64,000 bases of DNA from Ureibacillus acetophenoni (GCF_900220965.1 NZ_OBQC01000002.1:149080-213079); one strand, 5' to 3'. Positions 45,956 to 55,920 are shown, counted from the stretch's first letter. Made by a program: numbers and translations. The notes: generated from the sequence alone by a model not told the origin.

Positions 45956-46807
45956 TTATCCCCTTTCTACTTTTAAATTAAATAGTAATTTTTTAATAGA
46001 AATAACGATGAATAAAATGATAATCGATGTTACGACAATCGTACCACCTGGGGCTAGATTTAAGTAAAAAGCACTCACTAATCCAATAATAACTGCAGAT
46101 TCCCCAAAAATAATTGCATATAAAATTGTATCTTTAAATCCTTTGGAGATACGCATAGCCGCTGCAACTGGTAATGTAATTAGGGATGACACTAGTAATA
46201 TTCCTACTATTCGCATGCTTGCCGCAATAACCAATGCCACAACTATCATAAATAGTAAGTGAATCCACTTTGAAGGTAATCCTGTTGCTTTCGCATACTC
46301 TTCATCAAAAGATAGAACAAACATCTCTTTAAAAAATAGTAGTAAAAATATGAACACTACTAATGCAATAAGTAGCACGACAATTAAATCCTGCCTTGAT
46401 ACAGCAGAAACAGAACCAAATAAATAACTCATTAAATCTGTATTAAAGCCTTTTGCTAAGGATATAAAAATAGCTGATAATCCTATTCCAGCAGACATAA
46501 TAATTGGAATCGCTAATTCTTCATAATGTTTATATAAACTTCTTAAACGCTCGATTAACATAGAGCCACCTACAGAAGCTACAATACCTAAGTAGATTGG
46601 ATTTAACAATGCTAAGGACGCAAAGGATTGACTTAAAAACAGACTTCCTGCAATACCCGCAAGCGTTACATGTGATAATGCATCTGCAATGAGTGACATT
46701 CTTCGTACAACAATGAAAACACCTAACAATGGAGCTACTACACCAATAATTAAACCTGAGAGAAAGGCATTTTGTAAAAATTCGTAGTTAATAATTGCTT
46801 CGATCAA
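45956..46807 (-). CDS. znuB: Zinc ABC transporter permease
   Basis: A 283-residue ABC-3 permease with eight helices. VVRRMSLIADALSHVTLAGIA, cited in part, holds the conserved SHVTLAG motif, and the C-terminal helices include LVSSLITLPVAAAMRIS. It forms the zinc channel with ZnuC. The zinc-binding protein ZnuA is not in the window. It lies between znuC and zur. Confidence 0.9.
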   Translation of the reverse strand: MIEAIINYEFLQNAFLSGLIIGVVAPLLGVFIVVRRMSLIADALSHVTLAGIAGSLFLSQSFASLALLNPIYLGIVASVGGSMLIERLRSLYKHYEELAIPIIMSAGIGLSAIFISLAKGFNTDLMSYLFGSVSAVSRQDLIVVLLIALVVFIFLLLFFKEMFVLSFDEEYAKATGLPSKWIHLLFMIVVALVIAASMRIVGILLVSSLITLPVAAAMRISKGFKDTILYAIIFGESAVIIGLVSAFYLNLAPGGTIVVTSIIILFIVISIKKLLFNLKVERG

Positions 46808-46821
46808 ATCCCTTTCCCCCT

Positions 46822-47568
46822 CTAATGTATTTTACGAACTGAATGACCGTACCAGCCATTTAATTGTTCATCTGAAATGGAATCAAAATCTTTTTTATAC
46901 CCATGAAAGTGAATTGTTTGGTTTAAACAAGCAACATGACTAATTCGATTAGACACAGTATCTACATCATGGGTAACTAAAATAATTGTTATTTGTTGTT
47001 CCTTGTTTAGTCTAGCTAACATATCATAAAATGATTGAACATTTTCATGGTCAATTCCAACGGTAGGTTCATCTAAAATAAGTAACTTTGGTTCAGAAAT
47101 TAAAGCTCTTGCTATAAATACTCGTTGTTGTTGACCACCAGAAAGTTTACCTATATTTCTATCGAGGTATTCTTCCATACCTACTGCTTTTAGTGCATCT
47201 ACTACTAATTCATTAGCGTTTTTTGGCATTCGTTTAAATAAGCCAATTTTTTTAGTTAATCCACTTTTAACAACTTCTTCAACAGTTGCTGGAAAAGCTG
47301 AGTTAAATGCATTCGATTTTTGAGAAACATAGCCAATCCATTCACGATGTTGAAACGAACTTACTGATTCTCCGAACAACTTAACTTCACCTGAAAGTGG
47401 TTTTGCAATCCCTAATATTAACTTTAATAATGTAGACTTTCCTGACCCATTTGGGCCGAGAATCGCTAAAAAATCACCTTCAGATACACGGAAGGATATA
47501 TTATGTAACACTTTTGTATGTTCATATTGAAACGAGACATTTTGTAATTCTATTAAAGGTTTCGTCAT
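46822..47568 (-). CDS. znuC: Zinc ABC transporter ATP-binding protein
   Basis: About 248 residues. Walker A is GPNGSGKSTLLKLI, the signature is LSGGQQQR, Walker B is LLILDEPTVGIDHENV, and the switch His is in LVTHDVDTV. The open frame extends to 47649, but the 27 extra residues overlap a complete promoter and Zur box (47588-47644), so ATG 47568 (MTKPLIEL) is the likely start, with GAAGAG upstream. It powers zinc uptake. Confidence 0.9.
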   Translation of the reverse strand: MTKPLIELQNVSFQYEHTKVLHNISFRVSEGDFLAILGPNGSGKSTLLKLILGIAKPLSGEVKLFGESVSSFQHREWIGYVSQKSNAFNSAFPATVEEVVKSGLTKKIGLFKRMPKNANELVVDALKAVGMEEYLDRNIGKLSGGQQQRVFIARALISEPKLLILDEPTVGIDHENVQSFYDMLARLNKEQQITIILVTHDVDTVSNRISHVACLNQTIHFHGYKKDFDSISDEQLNGWYGHSVRKIH

Positions 47569-47587
47569 AATTTCTCTTCTTTCTAAT

Positions 47588-47644
47588 TGATAATCATTAC
47601 GATTTACAATTTGTAAGTATAAGTCTTTCCACTTCTTTTGTAAA
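47588..47644 (-). promoter_or_regulatory. Sigma-A promoter with Zur box for znuC-znuB-zur
   Basis: On the minus strand, TTTACA (47644-47639), a 17-base spacer and TATACT (47621-47616) make a good promoter. Just downstream, TCGTAATGATTATCA (47602-47588) matches the 7-1-7 Zur box TCGTAATNATTACGA at 12 of 14 positions, with AAA and AATT extensions also matching. Repressor bound here would block transcription start. Confidence 0.82.
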
Positions 47645-47687
47645 GACATCCAACTTCAATAGATTATTATGAAAGGACCTGAACTAA

Positions 47688-47936
47688 ATGCGTGCAATTG
47701 AAATTTGGGAATCATTATTATCCAAGCCAGATAAAGAGGTCATTAAAATTGCAAGATATTACGGAGTTGAACTAACAATTGATGAAGTTCGTAAGTTAAG
47801 ACCTCTGGCTGAACGGGCAAATATTACATGGCTAGTAACAGGTATACCGAAAAATGTATTAAAAGAAACAGAAAAAATATTAGGACCTAAAAAATTTAAA
47901 AAATATAAGAAAATACTTGATAGTTATTATACTTAA
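47688..47936 (+). CDS. yqfT: DUF2624 protein (YqfT-like)
   Basis: An 82-residue, basic, helical protein with no signal or helix long enough for a membrane. The patterns YYGVELTIDEVRKLRPLAE and FKKYKKILDSYYT agree with the YqfT/DUF2624 family, which lies beside nfo and the zur region in B. subtilis. The function is unknown. It is on the opposite strand to the zinc genes and is followed by a bidirectional terminator. Confidence 0.75.
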   Translation: MRAIEIWESLLSKPDKEVIKIARYYGVELTIDEVRKLRPLAERANITWLVTGIPKNVLKETEKILGPKKFKKYKKILDSYYT

Positions 47937-47943
47937 TAAAAAA

Positions 47944-47984
47944 GTTAAAAGTGGTTGAATTTTACACATTCAACCACTTTTCCT
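47944..47984. terminator. Bidirectional terminator between yqfT and dacC
   Basis: AAAAGTGGTTGAA and TTCAACCACTTTT pair over 13 bp around an 8-9 base loop. Confidence 0.9.
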
Positions 47985-47985
47985 A

Positions 47986-49419
47986 TTAATAACTACTTAT
48001 AAATGTTTTTACTACCTCATCTATTGAACTAAGCTTAATACTTTGTTGATTTTGTGTAAGTATAGTAAATGCATATTGTTTACCAGTATTCGCCTTAAAA
48101 TAACCAGATAAAGCATATACACCTGAAATATATCCTGTTTTAGCAACTACTCGGTTTTTAAGATCAGGAGTATTAAATCGTTCCCTTAAAGAACCGCCTA
48201 CTATTCGATCCGGTATCCCTCCTATTGGTAAGCTATCATAAAAAATAGGATAAAACGGTTCATTTCTTACTAAATATAGAAGAGAAGTTAACTCATTTGC
48301 AGTGATTTTATTTTTATGAGACATCCCTGAGCCATCTTCAAAGACCCACTGTTCCATTTGAAGTCCGATTCCCCTACCATAGTCGTTTACCGCTTGTAAG
48401 CCGTGTTCGAGACTACCAACGCCAAATTCTTCATTCCCCATCGATTTTACTAATATATCCGCGATACTATTATTACTTAGCTTTAGAAACGGGATCATTA
48501 TTTTCTTCAAAGGAATTGACTGTTTTGTGTACAGCAGTGTTGCATTACTTGGTACAGCTTTTCTTTCAATTGAAGAATTTGACGTAAATGATATGCCTGA
48601 ATCCTTTAGTACAATTCTAACCGAATGCAGTGTATTAATAGTTGGATCTTGTAGGGCTATCCATTCTTTTGTTGAATTTCCAACAGGAATTTGACCAGTA
48701 ATGACTACTTGGTTTGTATTATATTCACGGTATATCTCTAATGTATCTTTTTCATTTGCTGAAACGGTTGTCGCATTATTAACAATGATCATCCCACTCA
48801 AGTTTGGTTTAATTTCAACTGAAGGAATATTACCATTCACACTTGCATTTACCTGAACAAAAATTGTTCCTGAATCATAATCATCATCAGGTGACATCGT
48901 TAACGCAGAAGTTCTAGCAGCATAGTAATAACTTTCATCATCTTTTGCGATGCCTGGCGTTAATTGTGGACCAATAAACAATGTATCATCACCGTAAAGA
49001 TTCCCAGAAATAGTTGTGATTCCTGCTCGTTTTAGGGCATTTGCAAATGTTTTGAAGTTTTCCTCTTGAAGTGTTGGATCTCCCCCGCCTTTCACATAAA
49101 TATTGCCATATAGGACATGGTCTTTTATCTCTCCATCATAATACAATTGAGTTTTAAATCGATAGTTCTCTCCCAATATATCTAAGGCACTTGCAGCAGT
49201 TAGTAATTTTAAAGTAGAAGCTGGTTTAATACCTACATCACCGTTGTTTTGATAAATAATCTTTCCATCTTCAAGTGATCTAACAGATATGCTCATATTT
49301 GTTGTACCTAAGTGTGTTGTAATAGTCTCATCAATGGCTGAAGCATAAACATTACTTGGTGAAAAAATAGTACTAGCTACTATTAGTAATAGAACAAATC
49401 CTATAATTTTCTTTCTCAT
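47986..49419 (-). CDS. dacC: D-alanyl-D-alanine carboxypeptidase/endopeptidase, S13 (PBP4a-type)
   Basis: About 477 residues with a cleavable signal (KKIIGFVLLLIVAST then SNVYASA). The catalytic Ser-x-x-Lys is in PASTLKLLTAASA, the SxN is KLSNNSIADI, and the KTG is VAKTGYISGV. The large insert between the first two motifs is typical of the S13 family. It trims peptidoglycan stem peptides outside the membrane. ATG 49419 (MRKKIIG) has GGAGG 7 bases upstream, so the earlier in-frame starts are unlikely. Confidence 0.9.
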   Translation of the reverse strand: MRKKIIGFVLLLIVASTIFSPSNVYASAIDETITTHLGTTNMSISVRSLEDGKIIYQNNGDVGIKPASTLKLLTAASALDILGENYRFKTQLYYDGEIKDHVLYGNIYVKGGGDPTLQEENFKTFANALKRAGITTISGNLYGDDTLFIGPQLTPGIAKDDESYYYAARTSALTMSPDDDYDSGTIFVQVNASVNGNIPSVEIKPNLSGMIIVNNATTVSANEKDTLEIYREYNTNQVVITGQIPVGNSTKEWIALQDPTINTLHSVRIVLKDSGISFTSNSSIERKAVPSNATLLYTKQSIPLKKIMIPFLKLSNNSIADILVKSMGNEEFGVGSLEHGLQAVNDYGRGIGLQMEQWVFEDGSGMSHKNKITANELTSLLYLVRNEPFYPIFYDSLPIGGIPDRIVGGSLRERFNTPDLKNRVVAKTGYISGVYALSGYFKANTGKQYAFTILTQNQQSIKLSSIDEVVKTFISSY

Positions 49420-49497
49420 GAAATGTCCTCCATCATATTCTACATACTGTTTACCCAATAGATTCAAAAGTTACTCTCATATTATGTAAATGAAGTT

Positions 49498-49540
49498 AAA
49501 AAAAATGCTATTTGTGAGAAATATTCTCTCAAATAGCATA
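49498..49540 (-). terminator. Terminator after nfo
   Basis: GCTATTTG and CAAATAGC arms, with a second inner GAGA/TCTC pair, followed on the minus strand by a run of T residues. Confidence 0.85.
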
Positions 49541-49552
49541 GATATAAAAATA

Positions 49553-50446
49553 TTAAACACGTAATGCATCGATTACAGTTGGTACAAACTCACCTGAACG
49601 AAGCATTTCGATTTCTTCTTTATAAGGGGCCACTTTGTTCTTAGCATCCACACCAACCCAAGGTGTTTCTAGTATTTTAGGAATGTCTTCAAATACTTCA
49701 TGATGGACAATTGTTTTTAAAGCATCAAAACCAATATGACCAAAGCCAATATTTTCGTGACGGTCTTTTCCTGCTCCGCAAACGTTTTTACTATCATTCA
49801 CGTGAACTACTTTAATGCGATCAAGACCAATAATTTTATCGAATTGCTCTAATACACCATCAAAATCATTCACAATATCATATCCCGCATCATGAATATG
49901 GCAAGTATCTAAACATACTGAAAGACGTTCGTTATTCGTTACACCATTAATAATTTGTGCAATTTCTTCAAATGAACGACCAATTTCAGTGCCCTTCCCA
50001 GCCATTGTTTCTAATGCAATTTGAACAGGGTGATCTGTTGCTAACACTTCATTTAGTCCTTCAATAATTTTTGCTATACCAGCTTCAACCCCTGCTCCGA
50101 CATGGGCACCTGGGTGAAGGACAATTTGTGTTGCACCAATTGCCGCTGTTCTTTCGATTTCTTTTTGTAAAAACTCTACGCCAAGCTCGAAAGTTTCAGG
50201 CTTTGTTGTATTAGCAATATTAATAATATAAGGGGCGTGGACAACAATATTTGAAAGTCCATTTTCCTTCATATGAGCTAATCCCTTTTCAATATTTAAA
50301 TCTTCTATCGGCTTACGACGAGTGTTTTGGGGTGCACCTGTATAGATCATAAATGTAGATGCACCATATGATGCGGCTTCTTTACTTGAGCCAAGAAACA
50401 TTTCTTTGCCACTCATCGATACGTGTGAACCAATTAACATTCTCAT
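49553..50446 (-). CDS. nfo: Endonuclease IV (apurinic/apyrimidinic endonuclease)
   Basis: A 297-residue TIM-barrel enzyme that cuts the backbone 5' to abasic sites in base-excision repair. The three-zinc site is visible: HAPY near 69, VLHPGAH near 110, ALETMAGKG near 145, [13 protein letters not shown] near 180, HVNDSKN near 215, and [12 protein letters not shown]. The normal length and all the ligands are present. It lies 38 bases after cshB in the same direction. Confidence 0.96.
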   Translation of the reverse strand: MRMLIGSHVSMSGKEMFLGSSKEAASYGASTFMIYTGAPQNTRRKPIEDLNIEKGLAHMKENGLSNIVVHAPYIINIANTTKPETFELGVEFLQKEIERTAAIGATQIVLHPGAHVGAGVEAGIAKIIEGLNEVLATDHPVQIALETMAGKGTEIGRSFEEIAQIINGVTNNERLSVCLDTCHIHDAGYDIVNDFDGVLEQFDKIIGLDRIKVVHVNDSKNVCGAGKDRHENIGFGHIGFDALKTIVHHEVFEDIPKILETPWVGVDAKNKVAPYKEEIEMLRSGEFVPTVIDALRV

Positions 50447-50484
50447 TTACCTCCCATAAAGTTCCACAGACAATAATAAACTCT

Positions 50485-51804
50485 TTAGCTTCGCGGTTTT
50501 TTATTATCTTGTTTTGTTCTTTTCTTACGTTCTTTCTTTTTAATTTTATCCATTTCCCATTTCATCGCTCGTTTATAACCTGGTTTTACTTTTTTAGGTT
50601 TTCGGACTTTCGCTTTTGCAATTTTTTCGATTTCATTTTCTTGTTTTACACGATTTTGTCGCGCATGACGTTCTTTTAATTCGATCCATTCACCTTTTTT
50701 AATGTCCATTTGTTCAAATGGAATATCCATTTTTTCTAAGCGAACAATTTTATCTTCATCTTCTGGCTCGAATAGAGTGATTGCAGTCCCTTTATTGCCT
50801 GCGCGAGCTGTACGACCAACTCGGTGAATAAAGAATTCAAGGTCTTCTGGAATTTCGTAATTAATGACATGTGAAATTCCTTGGATGTCAATACCTCGTG
50901 CAGCTAGATCTGTTGCAACAATATACTGATACTCAAGTTCTCGAACTTGCTTCATCATTTTTTTTCTATCCCGTGGACTTAAGTCTCCATGAATTTGACC
51001 AGCTTTAATACCTTCTTCTGCTAAGTATGAGGCTACCGCTTCTGCTGTTTTACGTGTATTACAGAAAATTACCGCTAAAAATGGGTTAATGCCCTCAATC
51101 ACTTCCAGCAGTCTTCTGTTACGTGACTTTGAGCGAATAGGTACTAACACAAAGTCAATACCTTCAGCAACAGGTCGTTTATCGTTCATTTTAATATGAA
51201 CTGGTGAATCCATATACTTTTTCAAAAACGGTTGAAGTTTTTCTGGAATCGTTGCTGAGAAGACGTACATCTCCAAATTCTCTGGCATTTTCGATGCAAA
51301 TCCATCAATTTCTTCAATAAAGCCCATGTCAAATGCTAAATCCGCTTCGTCTACAACTAAAATTGGAGCCGTGTGAACTAGAAGGGCATTCTCATTGACT
51401 AAGTCTTTAATTCTACCTGGTGTACCTACAACAATTTGAGGCTGGCTCGATTTTAACTTATCCATTGAGCGTAATTTATCGGTACCACCAATATATAATT
51501 TTGTTTGAATAGTTGTACCTTCAATTAATTGATTCAATGCATCAAAAATTTGTTGTGCTAATTCTCTTGTAGGTGATGTAATCACCGCTTGTACTTCTTG
51601 TTTTTCTTCATCAATACGTTGAACGATTGGTAATAAAAAACTATGTGTTTTTCCCGTTCCTGTATGTGCTTGTCCAATCGCGCTTTTCCCTTTTAGGATT
51701 AATGGAATCATTTCCTTTTGAATGGGTGTTGGTTCTTCAAAACCAATTTCAGCAAGCTTTTGACGAAGAAATGGTTTAAAATCGTAATCCGAATACTTAG
51801 ACAT
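50485..51804 (-). CDS. cshB: DEAD-box RNA helicase CshB
   Basis: About 439 residues. The two RecA domains carry the motifs F...PTPIQKEMIP (Q), AHTGTGKTHS (I), PTRELAQ (Ia), TPGRI (Ib), VVDEADLAFDMGF (II), FSATIP (III), FCNTRK (IV), DLAARGIDI (V) and HRVGRTAR (VI). The C-terminal tail is rich in Lys and Arg, as expected for RNA contact. B. subtilis cshB lies next to nfo, as here. ATG 51804 (MSKYSDY) follows AGGAGG by about 6 bases. It helps ribosome assembly and growth in cold. Confidence 0.93.
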   Translation of the reverse strand: MSKYSDYDFKPFLRQKLAEIGFEEPTPIQKEMIPLILKGKSAIGQAHTGTGKTHSFLLPIVQRIDEEKQEVQAVITSPTRELAQQIFDALNQLIEGTTIQTKLYIGGTDKLRSMDKLKSSQPQIVVGTPGRIKDLVNENALLVHTAPILVVDEADLAFDMGFIEEIDGFASKMPENLEMYVFSATIPEKLQPFLKKYMDSPVHIKMNDKRPVAEGIDFVLVPIRSKSRNRRLLEVIEGINPFLAVIFCNTRKTAEAVASYLAEEGIKAGQIHGDLSPRDRKKMMKQVRELEYQYIVATDLAARGIDIQGISHVINYEIPEDLEFFIHRVGRTARAGNKGTAITLFEPEDEDKIVRLEKMDIPFEQMDIKKGEWIELKERHARQNRVKQENEIEKIAKAKVRKPKKVKPGYKRAMKWEMDKIKKKERKKRTKQDNKKPRS

Positions 51805-51897
51805 ATTTCGTCCTCCTAACATGGTTCATATTGTAACATTTTGCTATTATAAAGCACAACTTATCCACTATTTATAGGGATTTGTCAGAAAATTTCA

Positions 51898-51933
51898 AAG
51901 AAAAAAGACTAGCTATTCTACATAACTAGTCAG
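51898..51933 (-). terminator. Terminator after ispH
   Basis: GACTAG and CTAGTC arms around a loop, with a six-T run on the minus strand. Confidence 0.8.
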
Positions 51934-51955
51934 AAATTGATATCCATTAATAGAA

Positions 51956-52924
51956 TTATAATGGCATTATTTTATCAACAGGTTTTGGCTCTTTAATTTT
52001 CGGTAAAATTTTATCCATTGTAATTGTTCTTTTAATTTCATGAGTAGATGGATCATTTGGATCATACTTTTCTAAAAAAGAAATGACTTCTTTTACAATT
52101 GGAGTTGGTGTTGATGCACCTGCTGTCACTGCAACTTTCTCAACGCCTTCAAGCCATTCTAATTTTAGCTCTGTTATATCAGCGATTCGATAAGCTTCGG
52201 TACTAGCAATTTCTTTAGAAACTTGAGCAAGACGGTTAGAGTTATTTGACATCGGATCTCCAACAACAATCGTTAAATCCGCCTCACCTGCTTGCCCCGC
52301 TACAGCTTCTTGACGAACTTGTGTCGCTTGGCAAATTTCTTCATGTACTTCTATATGTGGATATTTTTCTTTTAAATAATCCATTGCCGCTTTTACATCC
52401 CATTGACTCATCGTCGTTTGGTTTGTAACAAGTAACTTTTCGTTATCGATATTTAATTTGTCGACATCTTCAACATTTTGTACTAAATGGACATGATCTG
52501 GTGCAACACCGATTGCCCCTTCTGGCTCTGGATGGCCTTTTTTACCAATATAAATAATATCATAGCCTTCAGCAGATTTCTCACGAATCAAATCATGAGT
52601 AACTGTTACGTCAGGACATGTTGCATCTATTGCTACTAACCCTTTCTTTCTTGCAATCTCGCGAATTTCAGGTGAGACCCCATGGGCAGTATAAATAACA
52701 GTCCCTTCGTCGACCTGCTCGATTATTTCTTTTCTGTTCGGTCCATCGAGAGTTATAATTCCATCTCTCTCAAAAGCATCTGTTACATGTTTATTGTGAA
52801 CGATCATTCCTAAAATATATATAGGTCTCGGTAATGTTTTATCTAATGAAGCATTGCGTGCAATTACCATTGCATCGACAACCCCGTAACAATAACCTCG
52901 GGGATTTATCTTAATGACTTGCAT
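51956..52924 (-). CDS. ispH: 4-hydroxy-3-methylbut-2-enyl diphosphate reductase
   Basis: About 322 residues. The Fe-S cysteines are in [11 protein letters not shown] (near 13), [11 protein letters not shown] (near 100) and [10 protein letters not shown] (near 200). The active-site Glu and Thr are in NQTTMSQWD. It reduces HMBPP to IPP and DMAPP, the step after IspG in this window. The second of two tandem ATGs (52924, MQVIKI) is chosen as the family start, with AAAGGAG about 8 bases before. The gene matches B. subtilis YqfP. Confidence 0.95.
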   Translation of the reverse strand: MQVIKINPRGYCYGVVDAMVIARNASLDKTLPRPIYILGMIVHNKHVTDAFERDGIITLDGPNRKEIIEQVDEGTVIYTAHGVSPEIREIARKKGLVAIDATCPDVTVTHDLIREKSAEGYDIIYIGKKGHPEPEGAIGVAPDHVHLVQNVEDVDKLNIDNEKLLVTNQTTMSQWDVKAAMDYLKEKYPHIEVHEEICQATQVRQEAVAGQAGEADLTIVVGDPMSNNSNRLAQVSKEIASTEAYRIADITELKLEWLEGVEKVAVTAGASTPTPIVKEVISFLEKYDPNDPSTHEIKRTITMDKILPKIKEPKPVDKIMPL

Positions 52925-53007
52925 CATGTCAACTCCTTTTGTGTTACATAGTATTATTATATAGGAGAGTGACATTTAATACAAAGCTTCATTGTTGTAA
53001 ATGTTTG

Positions 53008-53658
53008 TTATTCATCGAAATGAAATGATGGTTGAAATATTCTAGGAACAGATGGCTTAGTTTTATATGGTTTTGCTAGTTTCTCAACATAAACTGACTC
53101 TGTTCTACTTTCATTTGGTTTTTGGTAATGACGGTTAGTTCCACGACGATGATGATGTTGGTCTACTTTTTGGTCAAAATCAAATTTATGACGTATCACT
53201 TTTTCATGACGCCGTCTATCATCTCTAATATGTTCACCTTTTGGGATATGTTTTGAGCTACTTTCTTTTTTGTCATCATCTTTATATACGTATTCAAAAG
53301 ATGAAGAATCTAGATTAAATTCTGATGATTCCTCATTATAGTCATCATCATGTTCGTTTCCTTTTTGCCCAGAACTAAATCCTCTATATAATCTCCATAG
53401 AGCAGGAATATTTCGAATTAGTGGTGTGGCCTGAGCAATATATGGTTGAAAACCTTGTGCTGTCGCTAGCAATCGATTACATGTTTCCATAAACGATTCA
53501 ATTTTGTTTGTTCCTTTAGGTCCTGGAGGAGGCATCATACCTGGGTTAAATCTATGTGGTGGTGGATAGCCGTAACCTGGCATACGTCCTGGACCATTGT
53601 AATGATATGGTCTAACAGGTGGTGGTGGTGGCGGTCCTTGACGATAAAAATTACGCAT
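53008..53658 (-). CDS. yqfQ: YqfQ/VrrA-like proline-rich protein
   Basis: A 216-residue protein. The first 45 residues are a Pro/Gly/Tyr-rich stretch (RQGPPPPPPVRPYHYNG, then GYGYPPPHRFNPGMMPPPG). Then comes a conserved helix (ATAQGFQPYIAQATPLIRNI), an acidic linker, and a basic His/Arg-rich part (VIRHKFDFDQKVDQHHHRR). It belongs to the VrrA/YqfQ type, known from Bacillus for its variable repeat. The function is unknown. It lies beside ispH as in B. subtilis. Confidence 0.82.
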   Translation of the reverse strand: MRNFYRQGPPPPPPVRPYHYNGPGRMPGYGYPPPHRFNPGMMPPPGPKGTNKIESFMETCNRLLATAQGFQPYIAQATPLIRNIPALWRLYRGFSSGQKGNEHDDDYNEESSEFNLDSSSFEYVYKDDDKKESSSKHIPKGEHIRDDRRRHEKVIRHKFDFDQKVDQHHHRRGTNRHYQKPNESRTESVYVEKLAKPYKTKPSVPRIFQPSFHFDE

Positions 53659-53901
53659 GTTAATCTCCTTTCTTATAGGTAAGAATCATATGGCGTAGGT
53701 TGTTCTATCAGCTATCATATGCAAAGGACTAAACATTTGTAATAGGTTATATGCCCAATTGAACAAAGATGGTGGCCTAAATATTGAGTCATCATCATTG
53801 TTGTTAATTGAAATATTGATTTATTGGTCACCATTCCCACCGTAATGTACACATTCTAAATCACATTGCATAATTATTTTGTCAATCTCTTTATTTAAAT
53901 A

Positions 53902-53942
53902 GAAAAAAACAACTTGCCAGATTTTTGGCAAGTTGTTTTTTT
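53902..53942. terminator. Bidirectional terminator after yqfO
   Basis: AACAACTTGCC and GGCAAGTTGTT arms around a roughly 8-base loop, with A and T runs on both sides. Confidence 0.9.
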
Positions 53943-55063
53943 TAGATAAACTGAAATGGCTCAGTATCGATTTCTGATTGAATGAATTCTACATCTAACT
54001 TTTTATCTTTACATAGGTTTGTCATTTTCTCAGCTACGCCTTTGATCATTACTTTTTCAACATGATGTCCAGGATCGACGATGTTTAGATTTAAATTTTG
54101 TGCATCCTGTGCCATATGGAATTTAATATCACCTGTGACAAATACATCCGCTCCTGCACGTTTTGCAGAATGAATATACGTATTTCCATCCCCCCCTATA
54201 ACAGCTACTTTATGAATATCCGTTTGCATATTACCAACAACTCGAACCATAGGAACATCTAATTGCGTTTTAACATGCTTTGCGAACTGTTCTAAATTCA
54301 TTGGTTGTTTTAATGTACCGATGCGTCCTAAGCCTTGTACGTTCGTTTCTACAGCCATTGTATAAAAATCGTAAGCAGGTTCTTCATATGGATGCGCATT
54401 CAACATCGCTTTTAAGATTTTATTTTTCATTGAAGTAGGAAATACAACTTCAATTTTCACTTCTTCCGTTACTTCCATTTCACCTATTTCACCTATATAA
54501 GGGTTTGCACCATCAAGAGCACGGAAACGCCCTTCTCCATTACTTGAGTAGCTACATGAATCATAATCACCTATATGGCCTGCACCTGCTTTTGCTAGTG
54601 CTACACGTACTGATTCCGCATGACCATCCGGTACAAAGACGGCCATCTTCATTAGATTTTCGCTATAAGTTTCTTCTAGAATTTGATTATTTTCTAACTC
54701 TAATGCATCAGCAAGTAAATCATTCACACCACCTACTGCTACATCTAAATTCGTATGTGCAGCATAAACAGCGATGTCATTTTTAATTAGTTTCTCATAT
54801 AGTCTTCCAGCTGGTGTATCTGTTCTTAAATTTGCGAGTTTGCGAAAAATTGGCGGATGGTGAGCAATAATTAATTGACACCCTTTTCTAATTGCTTCTT
54901 CTGCAACCTTCTCGTTTACATCAAGGGTAACGAGCACTTTTGATACAGCCTTATTTAAAGTACCAATAGCAAGTCCAATGGGATCGTTTTCCATACAGGC
55001 AAATTTTTTTGGTGACCAGCTCTCAAATACTTGAATAATTTCATTTCCATTAGGAATTTTCAT
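53942..55063 (-). CDS. yqfO: Nif3-family dinuclear metal protein YqfO
   Basis: A 373-residue NIF3/DUF34 protein. The metal site has IIAHHPPIF near 67, DIAVYAAHTNLD near 100 and DPGHHVEK near 330. The middle third (about 130-230) is the inserted CutA/PII-like domain, with RVALAKAGAGHIGDY. The molecular role is uncertain; it was once called GTP cyclohydrolase 1 type 2. It overlaps trmK by 14 bases, so the two are coupled. Confidence 0.93.
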   Translation of the reverse strand: MKIPNGNEIIQVFESWSPKKFACMENDPIGLAIGTLNKAVSKVLVTLDVNEKVAEEAIRKGCQLIIAHHPPIFRKLANLRTDTPAGRLYEKLIKNDIAVYAAHTNLDVAVGGVNDLLADALELENNQILEETYSENLMKMAVFVPDGHAESVRVALAKAGAGHIGDYDSCSYSSNGEGRFRALDGANPYIGEIGEMEVTEEVKIEVVFPTSMKNKILKAMLNAHPYEEPAYDFYTMAVETNVQGLGRIGTLKQPMNLEQFAKHVKTQLDVPMVRVVGNMQTDIHKVAVIGGDGNTYIHSAKRAGADVFVTGDIKFHMAQDAQNLNLNIVDPGHHVEKVMIKGVAEKMTNLCKDKKLDVEFIQSEIDTEPFQFI

Positions 55064-55757
55064 TGTGAAGTTCCCCCTTAACCAAATCGATTAAATGTAA
55101 CAGTTCTCCTCTTTTTGCTAGAATTTCTGAAGTAGGCTCTGCTCCATCTAATGATGTTAATACACGTTCCCAATTTTCAATTTCCTTCTGCCATTTTTTA
55201 ATGAAAACCTCTGATTTTTCAGCAAGTAAATGTTTTCCTAGTAAAATTTCCACTTCAGAAAGTTCCATTTCCCCTCGTTGTAAAACTAATACTTCGTAAA
55301 TTTTATCATCTTCTTCTAAGATGACTTCGTCTAAAAGTGCCCAATTATTCTTAATTGCCCACTCGCGAATTACTTTTGCATGAATATTAGGTTGTAAAAT
55401 TAAGCGTGTTACAGAATCTAATGCAGAAGGTTTATTTTCTAAAATAGATACAATTAGTGGCCCACCCATTCCTGCAATAGTAATTGCATCTACTTTATCT
55501 GATTCATCGATTGCCTCTAGACCATCAGCAAGCCTTACAGAAATTTTATGGATTAAGCCCTCTTCACGAACTTGTCTTACTGCTGATTCAAAGGGTCCCT
55601 TTACTACTTCACCAGCAATTGCTTTTTTAGCAATTTTTTTATTAATTAAATAACATGGTAAATAGGCATGATCACTACCAATATCCGCTATTATTGCGCC
55701 CGTAGGCACAAAGGATGCTACTGTTTCTAATCTTTTTGAAAGTTTTTGTGCATTCAT
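55050..55757 (-). CDS. trmK: tRNA (adenine(22)-N(1))-methyltransferase
   Basis: A 235-residue Rossmann-type SAM methyltransferase. The SAM loop is IADIGSDHAYLPCYL, with acidic RLADGLEAI and the catalytic-region AITIAGMGGPLI. It makes m1A at position 22 of tRNA. The C-terminal part is helical, as in TrmK. It is always found next to yqfO and rpoD in Bacillales, as here. Confidence 0.93.
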   Translation of the reverse strand: MNAQKLSKRLETVASFVPTGAIIADIGSDHAYLPCYLINKKIAKKAIAGEVVKGPFESAVRQVREEGLIHKISVRLADGLEAIDESDKVDAITIAGMGGPLIVSILENKPSALDSVTRLILQPNIHAKVIREWAIKNNWALLDEVILEEDDKIYEVLVLQRGEMELSEVEILLGKHLLAEKSEVFIKKWQKEIENWERVLTSLDGAEPTSEILAKRGELLHLIDLVKGELHNENS

Positions 55758-55875
55758 GTAAAATTACCGCCTTTACTACTTCGATACAATAATTATAGTA
55801 GAAATTTATGCTTATCACCAATTGTTAGGTAGTATGTTTAATATATAAAGCTAATATTATTTTGTCATTAAATAG

Positions 55876-55908
55876 ATAAATCCTTAGTTGCCTAAACAAC
55901 TAAGGATT
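55876..55908 (-). terminator. Terminator after cccA
   Basis: TCCTTAGTTG and CAACTAAGGA arms (55881-55906) with a 6-base loop; a weak T tail follows on the minus strand. Confidence 0.72.
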
Positions 55909-55920
55909 TTTAATTTAATG

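Noticed and set aside
47569..47649. N-terminal 27-residue extension of znuC
   Set aside because: A promoter with 17-base spacing and a Zur box occupy this stretch; the extension has no ABC-family likeness.
53100..53220. CRISPR- or repeat-like pattern in the His/Arg-coding part of yqfQ
   Set aside because: It has no regular period and is explained by the His- and Arg-rich coding sequence.
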